Assembly: GCA_937900485.1 (NCBI GenBank)
Contig: CALCEL010000017.1
Location: 1-64,000 of the forward strand
From: an uncultured Prevotellaceae bacterium
GTDB taxonomy: Bacteria; Bacteroidota; Bacteroidia; Bacteroidales; Bacteroidaceae
Direction of reading: 5' to 3'
Length of the DNA stretch: 64,000 bases
A program made the translations under genes and the position numbers. This document shows positions 36,001 to 44,336 of the stretch, piece after piece. The notes beneath the pieces were generated by a model, which was not told where the DNA came from, searched no databases, and saw nothing but the letters and a program-made list of their open reading frames with translations. Numbering within the stretch: position 1 is the first letter of the stretch; every line of letters begins with the position of its first letter.

Positions 36001-36351
36001 CTTGACAATAGCGAATACGGTAGGAAGCACCTCGTTGAGACCATCCTCAAACTTGTCAAGAATCTCCTTCTCAATCTTGTCAATCTCATCAAACAACGGC
36101 TGACGTCTGTCGATGTCTGTGTTCTGGATTTTCTCATTTAACTCTGCTATCTTGGATCTTTGGTCTTTGACCGAATCCTGAAGATAGTTTTTAATCTCAT
36201 CTACTCTTGAACGCAACTCATCGGTAGATAATGCCATGATCTCCGGCTCAACAGCGAGGACCTGATCAACGAGAGGCTTAATCTCCCTGATATCTCGCTG
36301 GGCTTTGTTGCCAAAGATGCTTGAAAGAAATTTGTTTAAGTTGAATGCCAT
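33019..36351 (-). CDS. secA: Preprotein translocase ATPase SecA
   Basis: An 1110-residue SecA motor. Walker A is in EMATGEGKTL, the DEAD-like box in IVDEVDSVLIDDARTPL, helicase motifs VGTTSVEISE, TNMAGRGTDIKL and GRAGRQGDPG follow, and the C-terminus has the zinc/SecB-binding PCPCGSGLKYKNCHG. It is about 200 residues longer than the E. coli protein, with an insertion in the first half (about 330-430), as is usual in Bacteroidetes. A 64-bp gap separates it from the phosphatase-like gene upstream. Confidence 0.96.
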   Translation of the reverse strand: MAFNLNKFLSSIFGNKAQRDIREIKPLVDQVLAVEPEIMALSTDELRSRVDEIKNYLQDSVKDQRSKIAELNEKIQNTDIDRRQPLFDEIDKIEKEILDKFEDGLNEVLPTVFAIVKDTARRFANAENGVVVVKATDFDRELAAEGKDFVEIDGDNAIWHNHWNAGGNDTIWNMIHYDVQLFGGIVLHQGKIAEMATGEGKTLVATLPVFLNALTRNGVHVVTVNDYLSKRDSEWMGPLYMFHGLSVDCIDKHRPNSEERRRAYKADITFGTNNEFGFDYLRDNMAMDPSELVQRQHNYAIVDEVDSVLIDDARTPLIISGPIPKGEVQMYEQYCPIVEQLVEAQRKLTQGYLTEAKKLIDSDEKDEVVEGFLSLFRAYKGMPKSNALVKYLSQPGIKTGLIQTEEIYMENNNRRMPEATSPLFFVVDEKMKSVEMTDKGNDLIAKIVGDDQFFVLPDIASQLSNLENQGMSEEDKLAKKDDIMRDYAIKAERVHTIQQLLKAYTMFVKDDDYVVMNGEVKIVDEQTGRIMEGRRWSDGLHQAVEAKERVKVEAATQTFATITLQNYFRMYHKLSGMTGTAITEAGEFWDIYKLDVVEIPTNRPIARQDLNDRVYKTNREKYKAVIEEIERMVNAGRPVLVGTTSVEISEMLSKMLQLRKIEHNVLNAKLHQKEADIVAQAGQRSIVTIATNMAGRGTDIKLSDEVKAAGGLAIIGTERHESRRVDRQLRGRAGRQGDPGSSVFYVSLEDKLMRLFASERISKIMDKLGFEDGEMIEHPLINKSIERAQRKVEENNFGVRKRLLEYDDVMNRQRKVIYERRRHALMGQRIGMDISNMIWDRVLHILKNRNYDDVREDFLRIFAMQVPFSVDDLENKNHEQLEDETFDAVMSNFKERTNRLSSTAYKVIKKAYEDNVDKYAHINEVKVRVPITLGDNRCMFLKVSLKESYDTKCENLIVAFEKIILLHTIDDAWKENLRALDELKQSVQNASYEQKDPLLIFKLESVKLFDNMVNEINDNTISILSRCSIPELDNEEVQEAEEEKPQPKPNYVESKENYGEPSEMSAAAQKDTRDVQPLQPIVNNGPKVGRNDPCPCGSGLKYKNCHGKGL

Positions 36352-36415
36352 ATATTTTTAGTTTTTTTATTCTTATTTAATGTGACACATATACAACGTG
36401 CCAAAACTTGTGTCT

Positions 36416-38020
36416 CTAAAATAGGGGAGCGGAATTACAAGCGTTAGGTGCCCTGATTCGTATGTGATGGGCAATGGTCGGAGCTATACAGTCGACCGTG
36501 ACCGGAACTTGAACAGTCTTACTCTCTATATGATGTCCAAAGAATATTATAGGAAACTCAAAAAACGACTCACGCTGCATCTTGCTCGTCCTACGATCCT
36601 CATCCACAAGATTCCATCCAGATGACGGTTGAATCATTATATCGCCAGAGCATTTCGAGTTGTATCCATTCCTGATACTGCTGATACCTGGCGTCCAAGC
36701 GCCATGTGTCAGCCTGTGTGCCGTGTAGACATCACTGACACCATCAAACTGAAAAAGGAAGTCCTCACAGTTCGCCAAGACCTCACTCATCTGAAGCTGC
36801 TTATCTTCAATGAGCTTATGATTAAGGTAAATCTGTGAACCGAAATGTCCCTCCACATACTGCGCCTTGCCGTAAATAGCAGACAAGTACATGTTAAGTA
36901 GTGCGGAGCATCTGGTGATAGAGAAATTTCCTGTTGGTATTCTGTATTGAGAAAGAGACTTATCCTCTCTGTAATTCTCATAACCGGTTGACGTGAGATA
37001 TATCAACACATTGTCCAAACCAACAAATTTGTCTATGGTCTTTAAGAGTTTCTCAATCTCTTTATCTAGTCGCGCGTATGTGTCTTGAAGCTCCGTCGTG
37101 GTCTCAGACAAAGGTAATCCGTTGAAATTACCTGCGTAATAACATAAGGATATATAGTCTGTGACAAGGTCAAGTCCCGCATTACCGCTGGAAAGTAACA
37201 CACTTGCAGCCTTCGTCACTTCTTCGTTAACAAGAGGACTTTGCTTGTACCTTTCTATATTTTGCCTTTTATCACCCTCGTTGAATTTATGTTTGAAAGT
37301 TTTTTGAACTGATGTGAGGTAATAATTGTACGTGCCCACATAGTTGTTGAGCGGCTCCCACGTCAAGTCTTCTATCACAGACGTGACGCTTGTGGTCTGA
37401 AGATACCTCATCCATGACGGCGTCTCACCGTAATATGAGGTGCCTGCCCATTTCCCGGTCTCAGAATCAATCCAAATTGCCCAATTGGCAGCATGGCCAG
37501 CTGACAATACAGCCACGTCACGCATCGGAGCGACAGAGTAGACCAGACTTTGTCCACCGGTAGCGACCTTAAGCTCGTCACCTATTGTGCTGACAAGAAG
37601 ATTCTTCGCCGACGAACATTCTGACGTCTCGACACCGGTAAACAACCTGTCATCAACACAATGCTTCTTCGTCAATGTAGTCCTGTCCATCCATTCCTCC
37701 GCAATGATACCATGATTATACGGTGAGGTTCCTGTGGCAATGGTCGCAACGGCTGATGCGCGGTCTATGCCAACGAATGGATATTGAACATTGGAATACA
37801 CTTGCCCTGAACTCAATAACTTATTAAAGCCTTCACTGCCATATAACGGAGCAAAAGCATTCAGGAAATCCGTCCTTAGATTATCTATGGTGATGCCAAC
37901 CACCAAACGAGGGACCTCATTGTCAGACTGTCCCATGACATTAGCCATGACAACTGAGGCCACGAATGTAGTCAGTAACCTCTTCCTTCTGTTACTTATG
38001 TTGTGTGTATCGGTTCGCAA
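36416..38020 (-). CDS. Alkaline-phosphatase-superfamily protein lacking metal ligands
   Basis: A 534-residue secreted protein (signal peptide about 11-31; start codon TTG at 38020). The fold is recognisable: LVVGITIDNLRTDFLNAF is the first strand of PafA-type phosphatases, ATGTSPYNHGIIAEEW the region after the nucleophile, and ELQDTYARLDKEIEKLL the conserved helix. The chemistry is missing: the D-x3-H pair expected in the SxxDYxGHxxG segment reads SLCYYAGNFNG, the Asp-His of the TADHG segment reads TSTGY, the later His of the THVPL segment reads FEFPI, and no nucleophile aligns. I infer a pseudoenzyme with a binding or structural role. It sits between a DUF4105 gene (9 bp) and secA. Confidence 0.75.
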   Translation of the reverse strand: MRTDTHNISNRRKRLLTTFVASVVMANVMGQSDNEVPRLVVGITIDNLRTDFLNAFAPLYGSEGFNKLLSSGQVYSNVQYPFVGIDRASAVATIATGTSPYNHGIIAEEWMDRTTLTKKHCVDDRLFTGVETSECSSAKNLLVSTIGDELKVATGGQSLVYSVAPMRDVAVLSAGHAANWAIWIDSETGKWAGTSYYGETPSWMRYLQTTSVTSVIEDLTWEPLNNYVGTYNYYLTSVQKTFKHKFNEGDKRQNIERYKQSPLVNEEVTKAASVLLSSGNAGLDLVTDYISLCYYAGNFNGLPLSETTTELQDTYARLDKEIEKLLKTIDKFVGLDNVLIYLTSTGYENYREDKSLSQYRIPTGNFSITRCSALLNMYLSAIYGKAQYVEGHFGSQIYLNHKLIEDKQLQMSEVLANCEDFLFQFDGVSDVYTAHRLTHGAWTPGISSIRNGYNSKCSGDIMIQPSSGWNLVDEDRRTSKMQRESFFEFPIIFFGHHIESKTVQVPVTVDCIAPTIAHHIRIRAPNACNSAPLF

Positions 38021-38029
38021 GTGTTTTCT

Positions 38030-39223
38030 TTATTTGTTTTTTACTTTTCTATCTATACGCATTTCCGTTACATGAACAGAAACTGAACGTAACAATAATA
38101 TAATGACTAACAATGATGTAGGGGTATCAAATGTCTGGGGAACAAAGAACATCATTATTGAGAATAACGTCAGAATAATCATATTAGCGGTCGTCAGCAC
38201 ACGACTCTTTCGCTTGTTATACGCCAACAACAGATATACGGCATACAACAAATAAATAGGATTAAGAATTACTATAAGCCAATTGCTGTCTACAGCCGGA
38301 TGCACTGAAAAGAAAAAGAGAAATGATATAAGCAATCCTGACAATCCCTGAAGTAGACTCAACACAATGTCAAACCAGTATGACACACATCTGTTTCCTA
38401 TGTCATACATATCCAAAATCAAGGAGAGAATCAAAAATAATGAGAGGCATAACGTCGGCGTGAAGGTAGTCTTTTCCTCTGCCATTTCCGCACGAGAATT
38501 GAGAATCACAGCATGAGAAGACACCAACGGTTTTCTCGTCCCATCATCCATCACCCTGTACGCAGAGTCCAACTCTTCCATATAATGGGACGGAATGAAC
38601 ATCTGGTTTCTCTGTCCGAAATTGTTGTCGTCTATCTCATGTCCCAATAACAAGTTTATACCGAATCGCAACCAGTCTGCCTTGTCAAGCGTCTGAGCCA
38701 ACTCATCTCTGGCTGTCAACTTTACTGGCAACTTGTTGTATTCTATCTCCTCCGTCATGGCTCTCTCTATCATATCCCTGGCGCGAGTCGTACAATTATC
38801 GTACAGATAGTTATAACGATACTGCTTATTCTCCGGCTTGAGGTTTTGCACAAGCAGATGTACAAGAGTCTGCTTCTCCGTATCAGAAACATTAAGGACC
38901 TGTTCATCAATCTGAACTCCCATATTCTCATATCTCATGAAGAAGAAAGATGCATCTTCTATCTCCAGGACATAATCCGTCTCACCTTTGATGAACTTGT
39001 ATATGAACATGTTCTCCGTATAGTCAAAACATCCGTAATTGAACACGACGTCATGACCTGCCTCATACTCCATCACCCTTATCGCCGTATGTCCGAAATG
39101 TGCATACACATCTGTACCGGGTGAACAAGTGAGAACGGATACACGCAAACTATCCGCCCATATCCCATTGAACTGGAACACGAGCAGAAGTATTGCGAAA
39201 ATATATCTAAACTGAAAATTCAT
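38030..39223 (-). CDS. DUF4105 (Lnb-type periplasmic domain) membrane protein
   Basis: A 397-residue envelope protein: signal peptide (1-23), a periplasmic DUF4105 domain (about 25-260) with TDVYAHFGHTAIRV, VFNYGCFDY and YNYLYDNCTTRARDMI, whose His and Cys are the conserved residues of this NlpC/P60-like fold, then about four to five C-terminal transmembrane helices (about 262-385). It probably acts on wall or lipoprotein substrates; the reaction is not known from sequence. A TACATTTG -7 box lies at 39242-39249, giving a very short leader. Confidence 0.82.
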   Translation of the reverse strand: MNFQFRYIFAILLLVFQFNGIWADSLRVSVLTCSPGTDVYAHFGHTAIRVMEYEAGHDVVFNYGCFDYTENMFIYKFIKGETDYVLEIEDASFFFMRYENMGVQIDEQVLNVSDTEKQTLVHLLVQNLKPENKQYRYNYLYDNCTTRARDMIERAMTEEIEYNKLPVKLTARDELAQTLDKADWLRFGINLLLGHEIDDNNFGQRNQMFIPSHYMEELDSAYRVMDDGTRKPLVSSHAVILNSRAEMAEEKTTFTPTLCLSLFLILSLILDMYDIGNRCVSYWFDIVLSLLQGLSGLLISFLFFFSVHPAVDSNWLIVILNPIYLLYAVYLLLAYNKRKSRVLTTANMIILTLFSIMMFFVPQTFDTPTSLLVIILLLRSVSVHVTEMRIDRKVKNK

Positions 39224-39241
39224 TTAGGCACAAAATTTATG

Positions 39242-39249
39242 CAAATGTA
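39242..39249 (-). promoter_or_regulatory. -7 box ahead of the DUF4105 gene
   Basis: TACATTTG on the minus strand, an exact TAnnTTTG, 19 bp before the ATG; -33 box unclear. Confidence 0.45.
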
Positions 39250-39312
39250 CATCTTTTTTGCCATATAAGCACCTTTGCTGACAAAAAATGCGCCGTTTAC
39301 ATTTGTTTTTGC

Positions 39313-40428
39313 CTATTCATCAATAAATTCAGAGACTTCGAAGTTGTTTGCGACTGCTAATCTCGCACAATTCTGAAGCGTACGTCGATTTGAGTTATTC
39401 ACCTGGTTTGATGTTCCGTTCTTACCATAGATGGTATAATCATCACGCAGGTTACGGCCAGTACACGGAGCAATGATTGACTCGAAGAATGTACATGCCA
39501 ACAGGTAACGTCCCATGTAATAATCAATATGCTGATTATCACGCGTAAACTCATTGTCAGTTATTAATGAGCCTATAGAGCGAGCATTTTGAACTGCTGT
39601 GCCTCCAGGTATAATAACGTCTATTCCTGAAGCGGCCTTCATTCTCTTGACTGACTCGCATATCTTTTTGTACATGTTTAAAGGAGTCTTGTACTTCGTT
39701 ATGTTCTTGTGTTTAGAACTGTATGCCCATGTCATGTTAAAGGCAAATGTCGTCCTCGGACTTATCTTGTTGATGTTGTACGCCTGTATGATTTTTGACA
39801 AATAAGGTTCGTACGTGGTGTAGTCTCCAGACTCAAGAGAATACTGCTGGAAAATCACAACGTCGTATGGGAATCTGCTCATAACGTTGTTTATGCTTGT
39901 AGCGGTCTCGAGTTTTGTCTCGCCTCGTATGTTATATTGATATAACTCATACACCTTCTCGCCGCTCTTGTAGTAGTTGTAATGTTCTTTCATAGAGCAG
40001 CCACCTTTGTATAACACGTAAACATTGACGTTACTCATGCCGAGACAATTCAATATCTCAGGTAAAGCTGTGCTGGTATCAATGGCAAACGAATTACCAA
40101 TGAACAATATGTCAAGTTTCGCCGGCAGGTATGGTAGGGGTGGATTACACAGATATCCGCAATTATACACTCCAGCAGCAGATACGACATTAGACACAGC
40201 AGTCTCAACATTCGTGTCTGCCTTTTTCTCTGCTGCCTTAGTGGCTTTCTTCACATTTGTTTTTATTGTCTTCTGAGAACTGGCAACTTGTTTCGCACTC
40301 GTTTTTACAACCGTTTTTTTTGCGGTTGACACCGCTCCCGCCTTTGTATTCTGTTTACTCGCAGAGCTCTGTGAGTAAACAGAAAGACAAAAGGCAAAAA
40401 TAGTGATAATTGATATTACACGTCTCAT
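39313..40428 (-). CDS. DUF4886 SGNH-like secreted protein
   Basis: A 371-residue exported protein: signal peptide 1-20, a low-complexity Lys/Ala/Thr-rich segment (21-80), then an SGNH-hydrolase-like DUF4886 domain with ILFIGNSFAID (Ser113 as likely nucleophile), a GGCS turn, VIFQQYS and DNQHIDYYMGRYL supplying the Asp-x2-His pair near the C-terminus. Probably an esterase or deacetylase acting on glycans. The basic linker is unusual and could hold the enzyme at an anionic surface. It is upstream of the DUF4105 gene by 89 bp. Confidence 0.78.
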   Translation of the reverse strand: MRRVISIITIFAFCLSVYSQSSASKQNTKAGAVSTAKKTVVKTSAKQVASSQKTIKTNVKKATKAAEKKADTNVETAVSNVVSAAGVYNCGYLCNPPLPYLPAKLDILFIGNSFAIDTSTALPEILNCLGMSNVNVYVLYKGGCSMKEHYNYYKSGEKVYELYQYNIRGETKLETATSINNVMSRFPYDVVIFQQYSLESGDYTTYEPYLSKIIQAYNINKISPRTTFAFNMTWAYSSKHKNITKYKTPLNMYKKICESVKRMKAASGIDVIIPGGTAVQNARSIGSLITDNEFTRDNQHIDYYMGRYLLACTFFESIIAPCTGRNLRDDYTIYGKNGTSNQVNNSNRRTLQNCARLAVANNFEVSEFIDE

Positions 40429-40501
40429 ATTTTTGTTTGAATTGTATTCACTTGTCAGAGGTAGCGTAAAACGCTATAACTTTTGACAACGCAAAGATAC
40501 A

Positions 40502-41275
40502 TCATTTTCTCAAACAATCATACAACATATCCACAGCCTTAGATGAGTCACCGGCCTCTTCGAGTAATTTTACGAATTTGCTGCCTATGATAGCACCAGA
40601 AGCATTCCTCAAAGTCGACTCTAAAGTCTGTTTATTGCTAATTCCAAATCCTATCATACGAGGATTACGTAGATTCATATCGTTCACACGCTTGAAATAT
40701 CGCTGCTTGGCGTCATCGAATTCTTTTTGTGGTCCTGTCGTGGCTGCAGACGAAACCATATAGATGAAACCATCGGTATATTTGTCGATAAGTCTTATTC
40801 GCTCCTCACTGGTCTCCGGAGTGATTAGCATTATTATACGTATATCATGTCTGTCTGCTATCTCCTTATATTCCTCTAAATAATCCTTAAACGGTAAGTC
40901 GGGAATAATCACTCCATCTATACCAGTCTCAACGCATTTATCACAGAATTTCTCAAATCCAAATTGCATTATAGGATTAAGGTATCCCATCAACAAAAGT
41001 GGGATATTAACCTCATTACGAATTCCTTCAAGTTGAGAAAACAGTAACTTTAATGACATTCCATTTCTCAAAGATTTTGTCGCGGCATCCTGTATTACCG
41101 GACCGTCTGCCATTGGATCACTAAAGGGAATTCCAACCTCAATCATATCTACACCCTTACGCTCTATGTTTTTTATTATTTCTACGGTTGAATCCAACGT
41201 GGGATGACCTGCACAAAAATACAATGACAAGATATTTTCCTTTTTTGTCTGGAACAATTTATTTATTCTATTCAT
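40502..41275 (-). CDS. trpA: Tryptophan synthase alpha subunit
   Basis: A 257-residue barrel that cleaves indole-3-glycerol phosphate. The catalytic Glu and Asp are in MIEVGIPFSDPMADGPVIQ; the phosphate loops GFGISN and the GAIIGSKFV segment are present. Last gene of the operon; its ATG overlaps the trpF stop (ATGA). No strong terminator follows; a TATCTTTG box of the next gene is just downstream. Confidence 0.96.
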   Translation of the reverse strand: MNRINKLFQTKKENILSLYFCAGHPTLDSTVEIIKNIERKGVDMIEVGIPFSDPMADGPVIQDAATKSLRNGMSLKLLFSQLEGIRNEVNIPLLLMGYLNPIMQFGFEKFCDKCVETGIDGVIIPDLPFKDYLEEYKEIADRHDIRIIMLITPETSEERIRLIDKYTDGFIYMVSSAATTGPQKEFDDAKQRYFKRVNDMNLRNPRMIGFGISNKQTLESTLRNASGAIIGSKFVKLLEEAGDSSKAVDMLYDCLRK

Positions 41276-41892
41276 ATCATTACTTTATTTACAAATTCTT
41301 TAATACGTTCTACGTTCTTCAGAGCAGGCTTTATCTCGAATCTTGAATTTATATCAACACCATAAAACAATGGATGTCTAAAGCCTCTCACGGATTCAGA
41401 ATCTTCAGGTCCAACACCACCAGTCAGCAAGAATGGTGTATTTCCAATATATTTATTTAGAACGGACCAGTTGAATTTCATTCCACTTCCTCCGTATAAT
41501 GATGATTTCGTCTCAAACAAGAAATAATCAACGATGGATTCATAACCTACAGTTACTTTGATATCATCCTCATTTTCGATATGTATTGTTTTTATCAAAC
41601 CAGTATCACTTGGTAATGACTCACGCAGTTCCGAACAATAAACAGGAGTCTCATCACCATGAAGCTGAACAAAATCAAGGCAATATTCTTTGACTTTTTT
41701 AACTATATTAAAATATGTTTCATTGACAAAGACTCCAACACGTTTTGACTTCACCGGCAAAAAATCCGGCTTAGAATCAACATATCTGGAACTACCATTG
41801 AAAAAGATGAAACCTATCCAGCTGACACCATCATTCTCATCAACATCTCTAATGTTATCTGCTTCTCGCATTCCACATACTTTCACTATCAT
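41272..41892 (-). CDS. trpF: Phosphoribosylanthranilate isomerase
   Basis: A 206-residue barrel with the start VKVCGMREADNI (catalytic Cys), DFVQLHGDE, LTGGVGPED and GVDINSRFE. It is a stand-alone TrpF, not fused to TrpC. Start and stop overlap both neighbours (TAATG with trpC, ATGA with trpA), indicating translational coupling. Confidence 0.95.
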   Translation of the reverse strand: MIVKVCGMREADNIRDVDENDGVSWIGFIFFNGSSRYVDSKPDFLPVKSKRVGVFVNETYFNIVKKVKEYCLDFVQLHGDETPVYCSELRESLPSDTGLIKTIHIENEDDIKVTVGYESIVDYFLFETKSSLYGGSGMKFNWSVLNKYIGNTPFLLTGGVGPEDSESVRGFRHPLFYGVDINSRFEIKPALKNVERIKEFVNKVMI

Positions 41893-42701
41893 TATTTTGT
41901 GTTTTGTATCTGTTTAACAAATGAATAAAGTGCAGCTCCTGGATCATCAGTTCTCATAAAAGTCTCACCAATAAGAAATCCCTTGAATCCAAGCTTTCTC
42001 AACTCTAATATTGTCAATGGGTCACCGATTCCACTTTCACTAACCAAGACGAAATCATCTGGAAGAATGGATGCTAATTTATATGAGTTACTTACATCTG
42101 TGTGAAAAGTACCTAAATTTCTATTGTTGACTCCAACCATATCAATGTCATCACAGATATAATCCAACTCACACTCACCATGAACCTCTAAAAGTGTCTC
42201 AAGTCCCAACTGATGCGATTTCCTAGCTAGCAACTTACACTCGTCCTTACTTAAATCTGCAGCTATGAGAAGAACAGCGTCCGCACCGACAAGCCTTGCC
42301 TGATATAACTGATATTCATCCACTATAAAGTCTTTACGCAAAATCGGACAGTTCACATTATTCCTCGCTTTTACAATGAACGAAAGATCTCCACCAAAAA
42401 ATTTCTCATCGGTAAGTATTGAGACCGCAGATGCACCATTTAAATCATAAGATGCAGAGATAATGTCAGCACAACCTTCTTGTTTTATCCACCCCTTAGA
42501 AGGTGATTTTCTTTTGAATTCTGCGATAATTCCTGTATTTGACAACACTAACGAATGACTCATTGAACGTATGGTATGTGCCGTTCCATCAGAAATCATA
42601 CTCTCGACATTGGCAAATAACATCGAAGGAGGAACGACTTTCTTTTGCTCGACCAGTTCTAAACGTTTATTAGCAACGATTTCATCCAGTATATCTCTCA
42701 T
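41892..42701 (-). CDS. trpC: Indole-3-glycerol phosphate synthase
   Basis: A 269-residue barrel with IIAEFKRKSPSKG (catalytic Lys), ILTDEKFFGGDLS, ILRKDFIVDEYQ, GVNNRNLGTF and VSESGIGD in the expected order. Slightly longer than the norm at the N-terminus, which is the usual helical cap. It lies 11 bp from trpD. Confidence 0.96.
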   Translation of the reverse strand: MRDILDEIVANKRLELVEQKKVVPPSMLFANVESMISDGTAHTIRSMSHSLVLSNTGIIAEFKRKSPSKGWIKQEGCADIISASYDLNGASAVSILTDEKFFGGDLSFIVKARNNVNCPILRKDFIVDEYQLYQARLVGADAVLLIAADLSKDECKLLARKSHQLGLETLLEVHGECELDYICDDIDMVGVNNRNLGTFHTDVSNSYKLASILPDDFVLVSESGIGDPLTILELRKLGFKGFLIGETFMRTDDPGAALYSFVKQIQNTK

Positions 42702-42712
42702 AATAAAAAGTA

Positions 42713-43708
42713 TTAAGAGTTGTATTCAACAAATTTCTTAAACACATTATACGCACGTCCACTATCCAAAGATTCTCTTGCCATTGCAACGGTTTCATCC
42801 ATGCTAAGATTCTTTTCCATGACGCCAATACCGCATGCAGCGTTAGCAATCACCACTTCCTTTTGAGCTTTAGTGGCAGAGCCATCAAGAACAGAATCAA
42901 ATATCTTCATAGCATCAGCCGCAGTAGCTCCACCATATATGTCAGATGGATTAACGTAATTCAAACCTAAGTCTTTTGGAGTGTACACCTTTTCAAAATT
43001 ATTCGTGCAAAGTTTGAAAGCGGTAGTAAGAGATATCTCATCATATCCATCATAACTTGTGACTACGCCATAATTATCACCAAGTCTTTGATGTATATTC
43101 GTGTACAATCTCAACTGTCCCTGATTAGCGGTTCCATGAAGTGAATTTCTCGTGTGACCAGGGTTAACCAATGGTCCAAGCAGATTAAAACAGGTTGGCA
43201 CACCTAATGCTTTTCTCGCAGGTCCCACATACTTCATTCCATAAGCGAATAAAGGAGCATGGAAATAACAAATTCCGACTTCATCGAGACATTTTCTCAG
43301 TTTACTCTCATCATCAGTAAATTTAACTCCATGTCCCATAAGTACGTTGCTGGCACCACTTACAGATGTACTACCTCCATTACCATGTTTGCTGACTTTA
43401 TACCCCGCACCAGCTATCACAAATGCAGAACAAGTGGATATATTAAATGTATTCTTACCGTCACCTCCTGTGCCAACAATATCAAGGCTATTAACGTCAT
43501 TTAGATTTATATATTTACCAGTCTCGAGCAAGCCATCACGGAAACCAAGGATTTCATCTACTGTCACTCCTCGTGTCTGAATCGCCATCAGCAACGCAGA
43601 AATCTGGTGCTCATTATACTTTTCATCAACAATATTCATCATTATTGTATGTGTATCCTCACGGGTGAGAGTCATACCATCAATAAGTTTTAAAAGATAT
43701 TCTTTCAT
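42713..43708 (-). CDS. trpD: Anthranilate phosphoribosyltransferase
   Basis: A 331-residue enzyme with the PRPP-binding GTGGDGKNTFNIST, KHGNGGSTS and the VMGHGVKF region. It transfers phosphoribose to anthranilate. It is separate from the glutaminase trpG, as in most Bacteroidetes. Confidence 0.96.
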   Translation of the reverse strand: MKEYLLKLIDGMTLTREDTHTIMMNIVDEKYNEHQISALLMAIQTRGVTVDEILGFRDGLLETGKYINLNDVNSLDIVGTGGDGKNTFNISTCSAFVIAGAGYKVSKHGNGGSTSVSGASNVLMGHGVKFTDDESKLRKCLDEVGICYFHAPLFAYGMKYVGPARKALGVPTCFNLLGPLVNPGHTRNSLHGTANQGQLRLYTNIHQRLGDNYGVVTSYDGYDEISLTTAFKLCTNNFEKVYTPKDLGLNYVNPSDIYGGATAADAMKIFDSVLDGSATKAQKEVVIANAACGIGVMEKNLSMDETVAMARESLDSGRAYNVFKKFVEYNS

Positions 43709-43745
43709 CGTACAAAATTCTTTAATTCAACAATAATAATACTCA

Positions 43746-44309
43746 TCACTTGTTAAGCCAATTGGAAATGAGTTTCTTTCCATATGGTGTAAGTACAGAT
43801 TCTGGATGATACTGAATTCCTGTTATATCATATTGTTTGTGACGCATTGACATGATATATCCTTCATCTGAAACACCTGTAATTTCCAAACATTCGGGAA
43901 GAGTGTCTCTATCAACAACCCAAGAATGATATCTTCCGACCTCAAAATTATCTGGCATATCATTGAAGATAACATCTCTATTTATTAACATGCATGGTGT
44001 GGCTACGCCATGATACACATCACTCAAATTAACCAAGTGAGCACCAAAAACCTCACCTATAGCTTGATGACCGAGGCAAACTCCCAAGATTGGCTTCTTA
44101 CCCGCATAATGTCTTATCACATCGAGTAAATTTCCAGCTTCAGCAGGAATACCTGGTCCTGGAGAAAGAACGATTTTATCGAATATTTCTAACTGAGCCA
44201 CATTAAACTTGTCATTACGTAAAACAGACACATCTGCGCCAAATTCCTTTAACATGTGACTCAAGTTATATGTGAACGAGTCGTAATTATCTATTATAAC
44301 AACCTTCAT
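43746..44309 (-). CDS. trpG: Anthranilate synthase glutaminase component
   Basis: A 187-residue class I amidotransferase: VVIIDNYDSFTYNL start, nucleophile Cys in LGVCLGHQAIGE, and His/Glu in YHPESVLTPYG. The open frame extends to a TTG at 44333, but the family start is the ATG at 44309. It provides ammonia to TrpE. A pabA role as well is possible; no pabB-type gene is in the window. Confidence 0.95.
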   Translation of the reverse strand: MKVVIIDNYDSFTYNLSHMLKEFGADVSVLRNDKFNVAQLEIFDKIVLSPGPGIPAEAGNLLDVIRHYAGKKPILGVCLGHQAIGEVFGAHLVNLSDVYHGVATPCMLINRDVIFNDMPDNFEVGRYHSWVVDRDTLPECLEITGVSDEGYIMSMRHKQYDITGIQYHPESVLTPYGKKLISNWLNK

Positions 44310-44336
44310 AACAAATCTTTGAAAAAGTAACAAGTC

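Noticed and set aside
40440..40480. Terminator after trpA
   Set aside because: A 6-bp TAGCGT/ACGCTA stem is present but there is no U tract on the minus strand.
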